From contig USHW01000007.1 of assembly GCA_900554545.1 (NCBI GenBank), forward strand, positions 1 through 64,000: 64,000 bases of DNA, written 5' to 3'. Position 1 is the stretch's first letter, and the number at the start of each line of letters is the position of its first letter. The DNA is from an uncultured Prevotella sp. (GTDB taxonomy: Bacteria; Bacteroidota; Bacteroidia; Bacteroidales; Bacteroidaceae). A program made the translations under genes and the position numbers. This document shows positions 9,642-17,758 of the stretch, in pieces. Under the pieces are notes generated by a model that saw only the letters and a program-made list of their open reading frames with translations, had not been told where the DNA came from and did no database searches.

Positions 9642-10671
9642 CAAGAAGAAACTCTTGCGTATTACATTACAATCGCTGCCAATAGCATTGGCCGCGATTG
9701 TATTTTTTATCTATGCGTCAACCTTCATGCCGCTTTCGGCTGAAAGGATGGGAAGAAGCGTGGCGCTGGTTGAAAGCGTTTCACACTACGAACTGCTTGC
9801 CGACGGCAAACCTGTGGCCTTTTTCAGCAACATCAGCGACAGCCTGCAACCGGAGGGGCTGTCGCCGTCAGCCGGCCAGGACGTGGCCGTCAAGACGTAC
9901 GCCACGGCCTGCTGGGTGAACCGCTGGCCGCTGCTGCCTTCGTGCAACGGCATGTTGCTGACCGCCAACAGCGACAGCGCGGCGGAGAAAAGGCTTGCGG
10001 CTGCAAACAGGAAGATGCCAGAAATAATAAGAAAAGCCATCGAATACACACGCACGAGGGTCGAACTATTGGACAGGACGATTGAAGAAACCGGCTATTA
10101 CATGAAGACCCACAACGTGAACGACGACGGCTACAACACCATTGCGGAATATGCGGCAGGATTGGAGCAACGCAAAGCCAAAGCCGAAAAGCTGCTCTCT
10201 GCCCTGACGGCGGCATCGAAACACAGACAGACGGCCATAAGGCTCGTCACCGAATACACCGTAATAAGCAAAGACACGGCTGGAAAAACGCTGCGCACAC
10301 CTTGCTCTGTCCTTACCCCCGACCGCACAAAGCCGCTCCGCCTGCTGCAAACCGCCGACCGGACAACGCCTACAGGCGCGGTTCCCCTTTACCTGCACCA
10401 GTGGCTGACGCCGCAACTTGACAGAGGCGACGGCATAGCCACGGCGGCATATCCCGGCTGCCAGCTCAGCAACTACAGGCCGGACAAGGCCAGAACACAG
10501 GTGTCTGACGGTAACGTTGCAGGAAAAGACAGCATCGACGTGCCGCCCGTGCTCGCGCCAGACGGCTCTCCCGTATTCACATCATACGGCCGCCTTGCCG
10601 GCATTAGCATTGGCGGCAAAGTGGCAAAGCCCGGCGTTGCCGGCTTCGGACTAAACAACCTGCTGCCATGA
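9616..10671 (+). CDS. Unrecognised single-span membrane protein, possibly degenerate trypsin-like
   Basis: A 351-residue protein that I cannot assign to a family. Visible parts: a basic N-terminus and one membrane helix (about 18-37), a short region with GMLLTANSD (about 110-118), a charged helical segment at about 125-205, and a C-terminal half ending with PDGSPVFTSYGRLAGISIG. That last motif resembles the GxSGGPVFxxxGxxxGI active-site strand of HtrA/trypsin-like proteases, with the central serine motif altered. A degenerate or unusual periplasmic protease fold is therefore an inference only. The gene overlaps ino1 by 26 nt and the next gene by 4 nt. Start alternatives are 9616 and 9625. Confidence 0.7.
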   Translation: MKPMKKLTDKKKLLRITLQSLPIALAAIVFFIYASTFMPLSAERMGRSVALVESVSHYELLADGKPVAFFSNISDSLQPEGLSPSAGQDVAVKTYATACWVNRWPLLPSCNGMLLTANSDSAAEKRLAAANRKMPEIIRKAIEYTRTRVELLDRTIEETGYYMKTHNVNDDGYNTIAEYAAGLEQRKAKAEKLLSALTAASKHRQTAIRLVTEYTVISKDTAGKTLRTPCSVLTPDRTKPLRLLQTADRTTPTGAVPLYLHQWLTPQLDRGDGIATAAYPGCQLSNYRPDKARTQVSDGNVAGKDSIDVPPVLAPDGSPVFTSYGRLAGISIGGKVAKPGVAGFGLNNLLP

Positions 10672-11867
10672 AAAACATCACCACGATACTTGTCCTTGCC
10701 GCATTGCTCGTGCTGTCGGCATGTTCCAAGGTAACGCCCGGCGGCAATGCCGTCACAGTAAAAGCCGGATGCACCTACCGCGGAGGAACAGCCGACGGAC
10801 TGCCCGACGGCTACGGCGTGCTGGCACGCGGCGACAGCGCCGTTTACAGCGGACAATGGAAAGCAGGAAAGAGGCACGGCACCGCCGCCGTCACCGACCC
10901 GCAGGGACGCACAGTGACGGCAACGTTCAGGGCGGACACCGTTGTGAACGGAACAGTAGCCGACAGCCTCGGCACTTACCAGGGCGAACTTGACAGCCTC
11001 TACCGTCCCAGCGGCCACGGCATATACCGCGGACGCGACGGCTCTTACTATGACGGGGCATGGCGCGAGGGCAAGAGAAACGGCTTCGGATGCGGTATAA
11101 CGGCCAAAGGGAAGGTGCAGACGGGCGAATGGAAGGACGGCGTTTACCGCGGAGAACGCATGACCTACACCGCCGAGCGCATCTACGGCATAGACATTTC
11201 GCGCTACCAGCACGGCAAAGGGCGCAAGAAATACGCCATACACTGGAACAAGCTGCGCATCAACCACCTTGGAAACATAAGCCGCAAGAAGGTCAGCGGC
11301 AAGGTGGACTACCCCGTATCGTTCGTCTATATCAAGTCGACCGAAGGCGCTTCAGTGCGCAACCCCTATTATCTTAGCGATTACCGCTCCGCGCGCAGGT
11401 ACAAGATACCCGTCGGCGCATACCACTTCTTCTCGTACACGTCAACCGCTCAGAAGCAGGCTCAGTACTTCCTGCGCCATTCGCGCTTCACGAAGGGCGA
11501 CCTGCCGCCCGTCCTCGACGTGGAGCCTACAGCCTGGCAGATACGCAAGATGGGCGGAGTGCAGGCCATGTTCAGCCGCATACGCACGTGGCTCGGCATC
11601 GTTCAGCGGCGCACTGGGGTGCGTCCCATCCTATACGTGAGCCAGCAGTTCGTAAACAAATACCTGCCCGAAGCGCCCGACCTGATGCGCGACTACATGG
11701 TATGGATAGCCCGTTACGGCGAATACAGGCCCGAAGTGCGCCTCGCCATCTGGCAGCTGTGCCCCGACGGGCGAGTGGACGGCATACGCGGCGAGGTTGA
11801 CATCAACGTGTTCAACGGCTATCACGACGACTTCCAGACATTCCTTAAGAACGAGACGATAAAGTAA
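10668..11867 (+). CDS. Lipoprotein with MORN repeats and a GH25 muramidase domain
   Basis: A 399-residue lipoprotein (lipobox LSAC, Cys19). Residues 35-165 hold MORN-like repeats (GYGVLARGDSAVYSGQW, GHGIYRGRDGSYYDGAW and a third). The rest, from about 173, is a glycoside hydrolase family 25 domain: YGIDISRYQ (Asp176), YIKSTEG (Glu226) and PPVLDVEP (Asp284, Glu286), followed by the IWQ block near the end. GH25 enzymes cleave the MurNAc-GlcNAc bond of peptidoglycan, and the acidic pair needed is present. It starts inside the stop of the previous gene (ATGA overlap), so it is translationally coupled to it. It probably faces the periplasm from the outer membrane. Confidence 0.9.
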   Translation: MKNITTILVLAALLVLSACSKVTPGGNAVTVKAGCTYRGGTADGLPDGYGVLARGDSAVYSGQWKAGKRHGTAAVTDPQGRTVTATFRADTVVNGTVADSLGTYQGELDSLYRPSGHGIYRGRDGSYYDGAWREGKRNGFGCGITAKGKVQTGEWKDGVYRGERMTYTAERIYGIDISRYQHGKGRKKYAIHWNKLRINHLGNISRKKVSGKVDYPVSFVYIKSTEGASVRNPYYLSDYRSARRYKIPVGAYHFFSYTSTAQKQAQYFLRHSRFTKGDLPPVLDVEPTAWQIRKMGGVQAMFSRIRTWLGIVQRRTGVRPILYVSQQFVNKYLPEAPDLMRDYMVWIARYGEYRPEVRLAIWQLCPDGRVDGIRGEVDINVFNGYHDDFQTFLKNETIK

Positions 11868-11877
11868 GCGTAACTCT

Positions 11878-11978
11878 CTGACAGTCAGCGCATACGCAAA
11901 AGGCCACCTTTTACACGGTAAAAGGTGGCCTTTTGGCTTGCAATTGACGGCCTTTTATACTCCAAAAGACTGTCAATT
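11878..11978 (+). repeat. R-type array R2: lead motif plus four 22-nt units
   Basis: The lead motif TGACAGTCAGCGCA starts at 11879. The units are 11891-11912, 11913-11934, 11935-11956 and 11957-11978, each exactly 22 nt. The cores of units 1 and 2 are AAAAGGCCACCTTTT and its exact reverse complement; units 3 and 4 also pair in part. The array lies between the convergent GH25 and DUF5024-like genes. Confidence 0.95.
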
Positions 11979-11990
11979 GGACACCCACCC

Positions 11991-12085
11991 CAATCAAACC
12001 AGACACCCGCCCCGACCCTCCCGAAGGGAGGGAGATTGATTACATGAACTCCTTTAACTACCGAAAATAACTCCTTTAACTACAA
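11991..12085. repeat. Tail repeat with CCCTCCCGAAGGGAGGG hairpin
   Basis: About 60 nt (11991-12051) recur at 63323-63383, including the 17-nt palindrome at 12016-12032 and the following TTGATTAC. In both places this follows an R-type array. Downstream, AACTCCTTTAACTA occurs twice (about 12047-12085), like the arm words of the P hairpins. No gene is seen in 11868-12090. Confidence 0.8.
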
Positions 12086-12090
12086 AAAGG

Positions 12091-12507
12091 CTAAGAGCCA
12101 TAGTTCACAATCACCGTTACCTTCACAAGACTGTAGCGCGTGCCTGCCTTTCTTGTAGAATAAGGGCCGTCACACCTCATCACGTAGACACGGTTCTGCC
12201 CCTTGCCGCGCACCGTAAGCACCGTCGTAACGCCGTTTTCGGTGCGCTTTTCGGTGAAGTCGCCCGTGCCCTTCTCGCGCTTGAAGGCTGCCGAGAAGCT
12301 GCCGGCATCGGCGTCAGAGAGTTCGAGCACCTTTACAACCTTCTGTATTTTCCGTGTATTCGGGTCACGCTCCACCGCCGAAGTGAACTTGCTTCGCCCC
12401 ACCGACGAGTAATCATCGACAAGCCGGTCGATGCTGTTCTGCCCCAAGGCAGATGCCGCACACCCGGCGATGAACATCAATATAAAAACTATCCTGCGCA
12501 CCATCAT
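12091..12507 (-). CDS. Secreted small protein, DUF5024-like
   Basis: A 138-residue protein with a signal peptide (hydrophobic core about 5-20, ending near ALGQ). The body contains FTSAVERDPNTRKIQKVVKV and looks like the small periplasmic DUF5024 type found beside ECF sigma factors in Bacteroidales. That family name comes from recall of the pattern, not from a search. It is the last gene of a sigma/anti-sigma set, 12 nt below the anti-sigma stop, so it is probably co-expressed with them. Function unknown. Confidence 0.75.
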   Translation of the reverse strand: MMVRRIVFILMFIAGCAASALGQNSIDRLVDDYSSVGRSKFTSAVERDPNTRKIQKVVKVLELSDADAGSFSAAFKREKGTGDFTEKRTENGVTTVLTVRGKGQNRVYVMRCDGPYSTRKAGTRYSLVKVTVIVNYGS

Positions 12508-12519
12508 TGTCGTTTTTAA

Positions 12520-13029
12520 CTATTCCAACATTTCTTCCACCTGCCTGCGCATGTCCGGGTCGTCAATGCTGCCGAGCACGTCAAGCTCGACCTGCTCCAC
12601 CACCGACCGCCGGCCGATGCGGCTCTCTATATGCTCCGCGTCGGCAAGAGCCGCTTCAATGTCGCCCTTGATGCGTCCGAGGTCGTCTATGCGGTGGCCG
12701 TTGTCTATTACATAACTGCCCCCGTAAAGCCGCGCCAGCGCCTTGTCTTCGCGGTAATCCAGATATGTCAGCACCCCGAACAGCAGCACTATGGCAGCCG
12801 CCACGCCGCACACGGCACGCCATACAACAGGCATGAACCTCGCCCTGCGCCCCTCCGCGGCCTGCATAGAGCCGAAGGCGGCGAACACGGGGCGGTACTT
12901 CTCAAGCTCCTGCGGCAGCCCCTTGCGGCTGAACAGGCTGTAGAGCCTGCGCTCCTCGGCCAGCGTCGTCTCGCCGTCGAAGAAGCGGCGCACAAGCCTT
13001 TCAGTGTCTTTTATTTCCCTGTTATTCAT
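12520..13029 (-). CDS. Putative anti-sigma factor, single-pass membrane protein
   Basis: A 169-residue protein. A cytoplasmic N-terminus (about 1-75, with an acidic zinc-less anti-sigma-like helix bundle) is followed by one membrane helix at about 87-105 and a periplasmic C-terminal half rich in Asp and Glu. It overlaps the sigma factor gene by 8 nt (ATG inside GAAGATGAATAA), which is typical of sigma/anti-sigma translational coupling. The anti-sigma role is inferred from this context and topology; there is no clear FecR or RskA signature. A start 5 codons upstream is possible but less likely. Confidence 0.7.
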   Translation of the reverse strand: MNNREIKDTERLVRRFFDGETTLAEERRLYSLFSRKGLPQELEKYRPVFAAFGSMQAAEGRRARFMPVVWRAVCGVAAAIVLLFGVLTYLDYREDKALARLYGGSYVIDNGHRIDDLGRIKGDIEAALADAEHIESRIGRRSVVEQVELDVLGSIDDPDMRRQVEEMLE

Positions 13030-13504
13030 CTTCCAAACTGTCAAGATAATGTTTCCTCACGGCCATGCGCGCACGGCTTAGCTGCTTGCGCACGGCGGCC
13101 TCGCTCGCGCCGGTCAGCCGGGCTATTTCGTCCATAGGCATACCGTCGATGTGGCGCAGGCGGAGCACCACCTGCTGGGCGGCCGGCAGCGTGTCGATTA
13201 CCTTCATGACGTGCGCGAGGGCATCGCCGTCCATGCCCTCCTGGGGCTGCGCCTGCATGGCCGTAAGCTCCAAGGGTACGGTCTGCCTGCGGCGGCGCAG
13301 GCGGTCGACGCAGAGGTTTCGCACGAGGACTTTCGCCAACGGAGCCACCGGGCGGCGCAGGGTGTCGGCCATAAGGCACAGCTTCAGCAGCGCGTCCTGC
13401 ACGGAATCCTCCGCGTCGGCGGCACTGCCGAGCAGACCCGTGGCCACCTGAAGCAGCATCGGGCGCATGGCCTCGGCCTCGCGTTGAAAGTCCTCTCGTG
13501 TCAT
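13022..13504 (-). CDS. ECF-type RNA polymerase sigma factor
   Basis: A 160-residue sigma-70-family protein. Region 2 spans about 10-80, with AEDSVQDALLKL (the DAED-type block) and RNLCVDRLRRRR. Region 4 spans about 100-155, with TLPAAQQVVLRLRHIDGMPMDEIARLTGASEAAVRKQLSRAR, a complete helix-turn-helix. It should direct polymerase to an envelope-stress or surface regulon under control of the overlapping anti-sigma gene. It lies 36 nt downstream of the GIN-domain lipoprotein gene with no -7 box between, so all four genes to 12.09 kb are probably one transcript. Confidence 0.92.
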   Translation of the reverse strand: MTREDFQREAEAMRPMLLQVATGLLGSAADAEDSVQDALLKLCLMADTLRRPVAPLAKVLVRNLCVDRLRRRRQTVPLELTAMQAQPQEGMDGDALAHVMKVIDTLPAAQQVVLRLRHIDGMPMDEIARLTGASEAAVRKQLSRARMAVRKHYLDSLEDE

Positions 13505-13540
13505 GTAAAGCGTCTGCCGCCAGTTAAAAGGCGGATGGAT

Positions 13541-14626
13541 TTAGAACTTGTTTAGGCCAGACGTGTCGATATGCGACACGCCTGTGCCTGTAAAATTGGT
13601 GTTGTCAGCCGTGCCTGAGAGCTGGATGTCTATTTGTCCGCTCGTGTCTATATTGATGCTTTGGCAGTCGAGAGCAAGCTTGAAGCGGCCTACTCCGCAA
13701 CAATCGAGCTTGGCCTGTCCGCCGGAATAGCTTACGTCGTATTCGCTACGGCCGTCGATGCTCATGTCAAGAGAGGCCGCCTTGAACTTGCCGCGCAGCA
13801 CGTCATTGCCCGAGTTTGCCACGGCTATGCTCTCCGCGGTTATGTCGCCCGCCAGGTTTGACTGCCCGTAATTGGTATATTCAAAGCCGCCGTCAAGCGT
13901 GATTGCGCCGTCCATGGCGTACAGTCCGTCGTTGACACACTTCAACGACGAGCCTTTTATGCCGCCGTCGAACTTCATCTGGCCGTGGTTGGTGACCTTC
14001 GTGCGGTCTGAAGCAACGTTGCAGTCGTCAATACTAAGCATTCCGTTGTTGGAGATTGACAGCACCGGCGCGGAGATTGACGGCGTTCGGACGGAGCACT
14101 GGCCGTTGTTCGAGATGGAAACGGCGACGTCCTGCCCCTTGCATGATATTCCGTCAACATCAAAAGACAGCGCGCCGTTGTTCACAACGTCAAGACTCTT
14201 GGGCGCGAACTGCCCCGCCTTGAACACCGTGCTGCCGTTGTTATGGATGCTGTTCAGCTCCGGGGCGGTGATGTCAAGCGTCAAAGTGTTAAGCAAATCA
14301 ACGGCTGCATTTGCCCCGTTGCCGTATTTCTGCTTTACGACAAGGAGGTTCTTTGACACGTAAAATTCGCTCCTGTCAAGCGCGTCCTTGTCTCCACGCA
14401 CCACCACTTTATAGTCATTACCGCGCGTATAGTTCACAACCACGCTCGTGTTGACCGTTATTCCTGTGAAATCACGCAGGTTGAGGGTACGCTCAACCGT
14501 ACCGGTAGACACCACATGTGACTGCTCCACGATATAGCCGGAAGGCAGGTTCTTGTTTGTTCCGCTGCAAGCCGACAGCGAAAACGCCGCCGCACAGGCG
14601 GTGAATAAAATAGTCTTGATGTTCAT
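13541..14626 (-). CDS. GIN-domain (DUF2807) lipoprotein
   Basis: A 361-residue lipoprotein (lipobox LSAC, Cys20). After residue 45 it shows the DUF2807 pattern: RDFTGITVNTSVVVNYT near 52-68, then repeated short strands such as NNGSTVF, NNGALSF, NNGQCSV and NNGMLSI. These build a right-handed beta-helix. Such proteins are surface or periplasmic and of uncertain role (an adhesin head has been suggested). It is first in the set with the sigma and anti-sigma genes, so it may be a target or a signal input of that system; this is inference. Its likely -7 (TATACTTTGC, near 14736) is one base off the usual spacing. Confidence 0.88.
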   Translation of the reverse strand: MNIKTILFTACAAAFSLSACSGTNKNLPSGYIVEQSHVVSTGTVERTLNLRDFTGITVNTSVVVNYTRGNDYKVVVRGDKDALDRSEFYVSKNLLVVKQKYGNGANAAVDLLNTLTLDITAPELNSIHNNGSTVFKAGQFAPKSLDVVNNGALSFDVDGISCKGQDVAVSISNNGQCSVRTPSISAPVLSISNNGMLSIDDCNVASDRTKVTNHGQMKFDGGIKGSSLKCVNDGLYAMDGAITLDGGFEYTNYGQSNLAGDITAESIAVANSGNDVLRGKFKAASLDMSIDGRSEYDVSYSGGQAKLDCCGVGRFKLALDCQSINIDTSGQIDIQLSGTADNTNFTGTGVSHIDTSGLNKF

Positions 14627-14746
14627 GACATTCCGTTTTAAAATGTTATACGTTTACCCTTATTACGCATGAGAGCCGTATTTGTGACATGGGGGAACGT
14701 GTTTTTTCATGTTTTGAGCGAAAAAACGCGCGGCAAAGTATAATAA

Positions 14747-14780
14747 AAGGCTGCGCACCCTGCGGTTGGGCGGCAGCCTT
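14747..14780 (-). terminator. Rho-independent terminator after the nigD-like gene
   Basis: The arms AAGGCTGC (14747-14754) and GCAGCCTT (14773-14780) are followed on the minus strand by TTATTATA. The gap 14627-14797 otherwise holds the presumed promoter and leader of the GIN-domain gene, with a smaller A/T-stem hairpin near 14698-14728. Confidence 0.75.
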
Positions 14781-14797
14781 CTTGACTGAAATTCTGA

Positions 14798-15490
14798 TTA
14801 AAAAGAGAATGTGCGCGTAAGCGTTCCGTCGTAAGTCTCGATGTCGATGCTCACCTCGTCGCCTGCGGCAGGCTCGATGGGTAGGCGCGACGCGGCAATG
14901 CTTACGTATGCCTCGGTGGTATAATATTCGGGCACTCCGGCCTGGTCGTGGTACAGGGAAAGGCGTACAAGGCGCGTGCCGTCGTCACGTTCGTCAACGC
15001 CAAGGCATACTATACCGAGCGTCTGGGTGCCATACGAGCCGTCAACAGAGCCGGTCTTCACGCCAAGTTCAAGGTTCAGGTACTTTCCGTTACGGCTCGT
15101 CCACGAGCTGACGAAGTCCAACGGATCGGCCTTCAGGCCGTCTTCCATCTCTTCAACAGGCACAACCGACGGAACAAGCACCTGCGTAAGGCCGAGAGGT
15201 TCGGCGAGAAACGAACCGTCGTCAGCCTCTACCTTATTATAATATAACAGTGCGCGGTACACCGTGTCGGGACGTTCCATCGAGCTAATCTTTACCGCAG
15301 AAGCAAGGAACATCCGCTCGCCGTCGTCAGTCTCGATGCTTACCACATTGGCATCGGCGTCGGTCTGCGCCTCGACAAAATCTGCACGCATGTTCGACAA
15401 AGAGCCTTCGCCCGTATGGTAGGCTTCATTCTCGCACGCCATAAGCAACAAGGCCAGCGGCAGGAAGATGTGTTTCAGGCAGCGTTTCAT
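14798..15490 (-). CDS. NigD-like lipoprotein
   Basis: A 230-residue lipoprotein (MACEN lipobox, Cys19). It has the two-domain plan of NigD-like proteins of Bacteroidales: an OB-like N-terminal part (about 30-115, ending PLGLTQVLVPS) and a C-terminal beta-domain with LNLELGVKTG and LVRLSLYHDQAG. These proteins are often immunity-like or unknown surface lipoproteins; the role here is unknown. Its ATG overlaps the acyltransferase stop (ATGA), so the two are translationally coupled. A terminator follows. Confidence 0.85.
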   Translation of the reverse strand: MKRCLKHIFLPLALLLMACENEAYHTGEGSLSNMRADFVEAQTDADANVVSIETDDGERMFLASAVKISSMERPDTVYRALLYYNKVEADDGSFLAEPLGLTQVLVPSVVPVEEMEDGLKADPLDFVSSWTSRNGKYLNLELGVKTGSVDGSYGTQTLGIVCLGVDERDDGTRLVRLSLYHDQAGVPEYYTTEAYVSIAASRLPIEPAAGDEVSIDIETYDGTLTRTFSF

Positions 15491-16641
15491 CGTGTGGCGT
15501 TGATATGGTTGATGGCCGGATTGGCATACATTGTGAGCATACGCTCCATGAGGAACGGCTCGTCCTTGTCTGGAAGGTCGATTTTAGCAAGCTGTCCGGC
15601 AAGGTATTTCTCGAACACTGCTTTGTCCTTATCAGTGTATTCGCAGGCATGGGCACCGTCGCCGCGCAGCATGTCGATGGCGATATAGTTGGACGGATAC
15701 AAGCGGTAGTTGCGGTGGATTTCGTGGTCGATGTGTTCCGCGATTACGTCAAACACCTCCGCCTTGGGCGTATCGTCGCCAAGCGTGCCGAGCCAGCTGT
15801 CAATGCACGGCGCACACTGGTAGTGAACGCGCCCCTTATAGCCAAGAATGCCGGTCTGCATGCTTACGATGTCGTCCTCGGCAGACTTCTTCCAGCCCTC
15901 TATGTCGCGCTTCTGCTGGAACTCCTTGGCCTTCAGGTAGTCGCAAGGGTCGTACTCATACGATATTGCCAGCGGCACAATGTGCAGCCTGCGCAGCTTT
16001 TCCACAACGTCGCCCTTGCCCTCTCCTATCGCCATCATCTTCAGGATGGCAGGCTGTGTGCGGTCGTCGGAATCCTTGGCACGCCCCTCGCGCTGGGCAA
16101 TCCAGATGTTGTCGTGCTTCTCTTCTATTACAAAGTGCATGTAATCGGACATCAGCTTGCTGGCCATAAACGTCTCGCGGGGAGACAATCCACGCCTTAC
16201 GATAAACGACTTGTTCACCCTGACAAGGTCTTTTACCCATGGCAGAGCCAGCAGGTTGTCGCCGATGGCAATCTCGCAGGTGGTATTGAAACCATTGTCA
16301 ATCAAGAGTTTGTCAAGGAAACCGGAATCAAGCACGATGTCCCTGTGATTGCTTACAAACGTGTAACGCCCCACCTTGTCAACCGCAGAGGCGTCCATGT
16401 CGCAACCGGCGGTAAGCTTGTCAACCAATGACTGCACGAAACCGTAACAGAAAGACAGCTGGAACTCAAGGTTTGTCTTGCATGAAAGCATCTTGTCGCG
16501 CACGCTCTCAAAAGGCAGTCCCGGCATTGCGTATGCCAAAACCTGCCTGAATTGCCCGTCGGCGAGCAAGCGTTCAAACACCTGTGGCAACTCCTCCGGC
16601 TCATAAGGGCGGATGCTGTCAAATGCAGTAGGAACTTTCAT
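15487..16641 (-). CDS. Acyltransferase of the glycerol-3-phosphate/lysophospholipid type
   Basis: A 384-residue protein. The acyltransferase block I appears as SNHRDIVLD (97-105), close to the NHxxxxD motif with one extra residue. A substrate block, IAQREGRAKDSDD, follows about 85 residues later. This places it among the PlsC-like acyltransferases of Bacteroidota, which move a fatty acyl group onto a lipid acceptor at the inner membrane. No membrane helix is obvious, so it would be peripheral. The exact acceptor is unknown. It is coupled to the nigD-like gene downstream. Confidence 0.8.
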   Translation of the reverse strand: MKVPTAFDSIRPYEPEELPQVFERLLADGQFRQVLAYAMPGLPFESVRDKMLSCKTNLEFQLSFCYGFVQSLVDKLTAGCDMDASAVDKVGRYTFVSNHRDIVLDSGFLDKLLIDNGFNTTCEIAIGDNLLALPWVKDLVRVNKSFIVRRGLSPRETFMASKLMSDYMHFVIEEKHDNIWIAQREGRAKDSDDRTQPAILKMMAIGEGKGDVVEKLRRLHIVPLAISYEYDPCDYLKAKEFQQKRDIEGWKKSAEDDIVSMQTGILGYKGRVHYQCAPCIDSWLGTLGDDTPKAEVFDVIAEHIDHEIHRNYRLYPSNYIAIDMLRGDGAHACEYTDKDKAVFEKYLAGQLAKIDLPDKDEPFLMERMLTMYANPAINHINATR

Positions 16642-16673
16642 AAATTGTCAAGGATTATTTTCAAACGACAGAC

Positions 16674-16718
16674 AAAGGAGTTAATGGAATTTGTCTTCAT
16701 GGTTCCATTAACTCCTTT
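16674..16718. terminator. P-type hairpin P12 downstream of ddl
   Basis: Perfect 16-bp arms, 16674-16689 (AAAGGAGTTAATGGAA) and 16703-16718, enclose a 13-nt loop. It sits 15 nt past the ddl stop and before the acyltransferase start, both on the minus strand, so it probably ends the PASTA-rluD-ddl transcript. Confidence 0.8.
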
Positions 16719-16732
16719 AACTTTACAATGTG

Positions 16733-17749
16733 TTATCTGAACTGGTTTTCAACGATATCGGTAAGCACGTCGGTCATGTTGAGTCCTGCCGCCTTGACCT
16801 GTTGCGGGATGAAACTCGTGGCCGTCATGCCTGGAGTGGTGTTGATTTCTATCATGTTCACCTTATCCACTTCCTGTCCGTCACTGCCCGTTCCACGGCT
16901 TATGATGTAGTCGATGCGTATCATTCCGTTGCAGTGCAGAATGTCATAGATTTGGCTCGTAATCTCTTCCACGCGCTTGGCAGTGTCCGGGGCGAGGCGC
17001 GCCGGAGTGATTTCCTGAACCTGGCCGTTGTATTTTGCATCATAATCAAAGAACTCGCGCTGCGTAACAACTTCTGTGGCAGGCAGCACCACGCTCTTTT
17101 CATGTGTCTTGTAACAGCCTATCGAAATCTCCGTTCCTTCTATGTAGCGTTCCACCATCACGTCCTCGCTCTCAAGCATGGCCTTTCTTATAGCCGGAGC
17201 AAGCTGGTCTTTGTTCTTCACTTTCGAAACACCGAAGCTGCTGCCGTCGGCCGCAGGCTTGACGAAACACGGCATGCCGATGCGCTCCTCAATCTCGTCG
17301 TCGCTGACAATTTCCTCGTATCCCTTTCGGATAAGCAGGCTGTCGGCCACGCGGACTCCATAACCGCGCAGGTACTGGTTGAGTACGAACTTGTTGAAAG
17401 TCAACGCCTCGACAAGCACTCCGCTCGTAGAATAAGGCACATGGACAAGCTCGAAATAACCTTGCAGTATGCCGTTCTCACCCGGAGTGCCGTGTATTGT
17501 TATGTAAGCGTAATCGAATTGCACAAAATTTCCGTTCTCCATGAACGAGAAGTCGTTGCGGTCTATCGGCGCGGTTGTGCCGTCAGGCAGTTCGACGTGC
17601 CAGTCGAGCTTGCTCACAACCACGATGTAGACATTGTACCTTTCCTTGTCAAAGAAAGAATAAAGCCCTTGGGCTGAACGTAAAGAGACACCATACTCGG
17701 AAGAATATCCTCCGCATACTATGGCAATTGTTCTCTTGAGATTTTTCAT
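16733..17749 (-). CDS. ddl: D-alanine--D-alanine ligase
   Basis: A 338-residue ATP-grasp enzyme that makes the D-Ala-D-Ala dipeptide used by MurF. Visible features: CGGYSSEYGVSL (about 12-23), HGTPGENGILQGY near 85-97, KPAADGSSFGVSKV (ATP-binding loop) and NMIEINTTPGMT (metal-binding Asn and Glu) near the C-terminus. It begins 9 nt below the rluD stop and is third in the PASTA-rluD-ddl operon, an arrangement seen in other Bacteroidota. Length and motifs are normal. Confidence 0.96.
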   Translation of the reverse strand: MKNLKRTIAIVCGGYSSEYGVSLRSAQGLYSFFDKERYNVYIVVVSKLDWHVELPDGTTAPIDRNDFSFMENGNFVQFDYAYITIHGTPGENGILQGYFELVHVPYSTSGVLVEALTFNKFVLNQYLRGYGVRVADSLLIRKGYEEIVSDDEIEERIGMPCFVKPAADGSSFGVSKVKNKDQLAPAIRKAMLESEDVMVERYIEGTEISIGCYKTHEKSVVLPATEVVTQREFFDYDAKYNGQVQEITPARLAPDTAKRVEEITSQIYDILHCNGMIRIDYIISRGTGSDGQEVDKVNMIEINTTPGMTATSFIPQQVKAAGLNMTDVLTDIVENQFR

Positions 17750-17758
17750 AAAGTATTT

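Noticed and set aside
8337..11867. Full inositol-lipid biosynthesis cluster
   Set aside because: Only the synthase is recognisable; no CDP-alcohol phosphotransferase, inositol phosphatase or ceramide gene is present.
15505..16431. 308-codon plus-strand frame
   Set aside because: Shadow of the acyltransferase gene on the minus strand.
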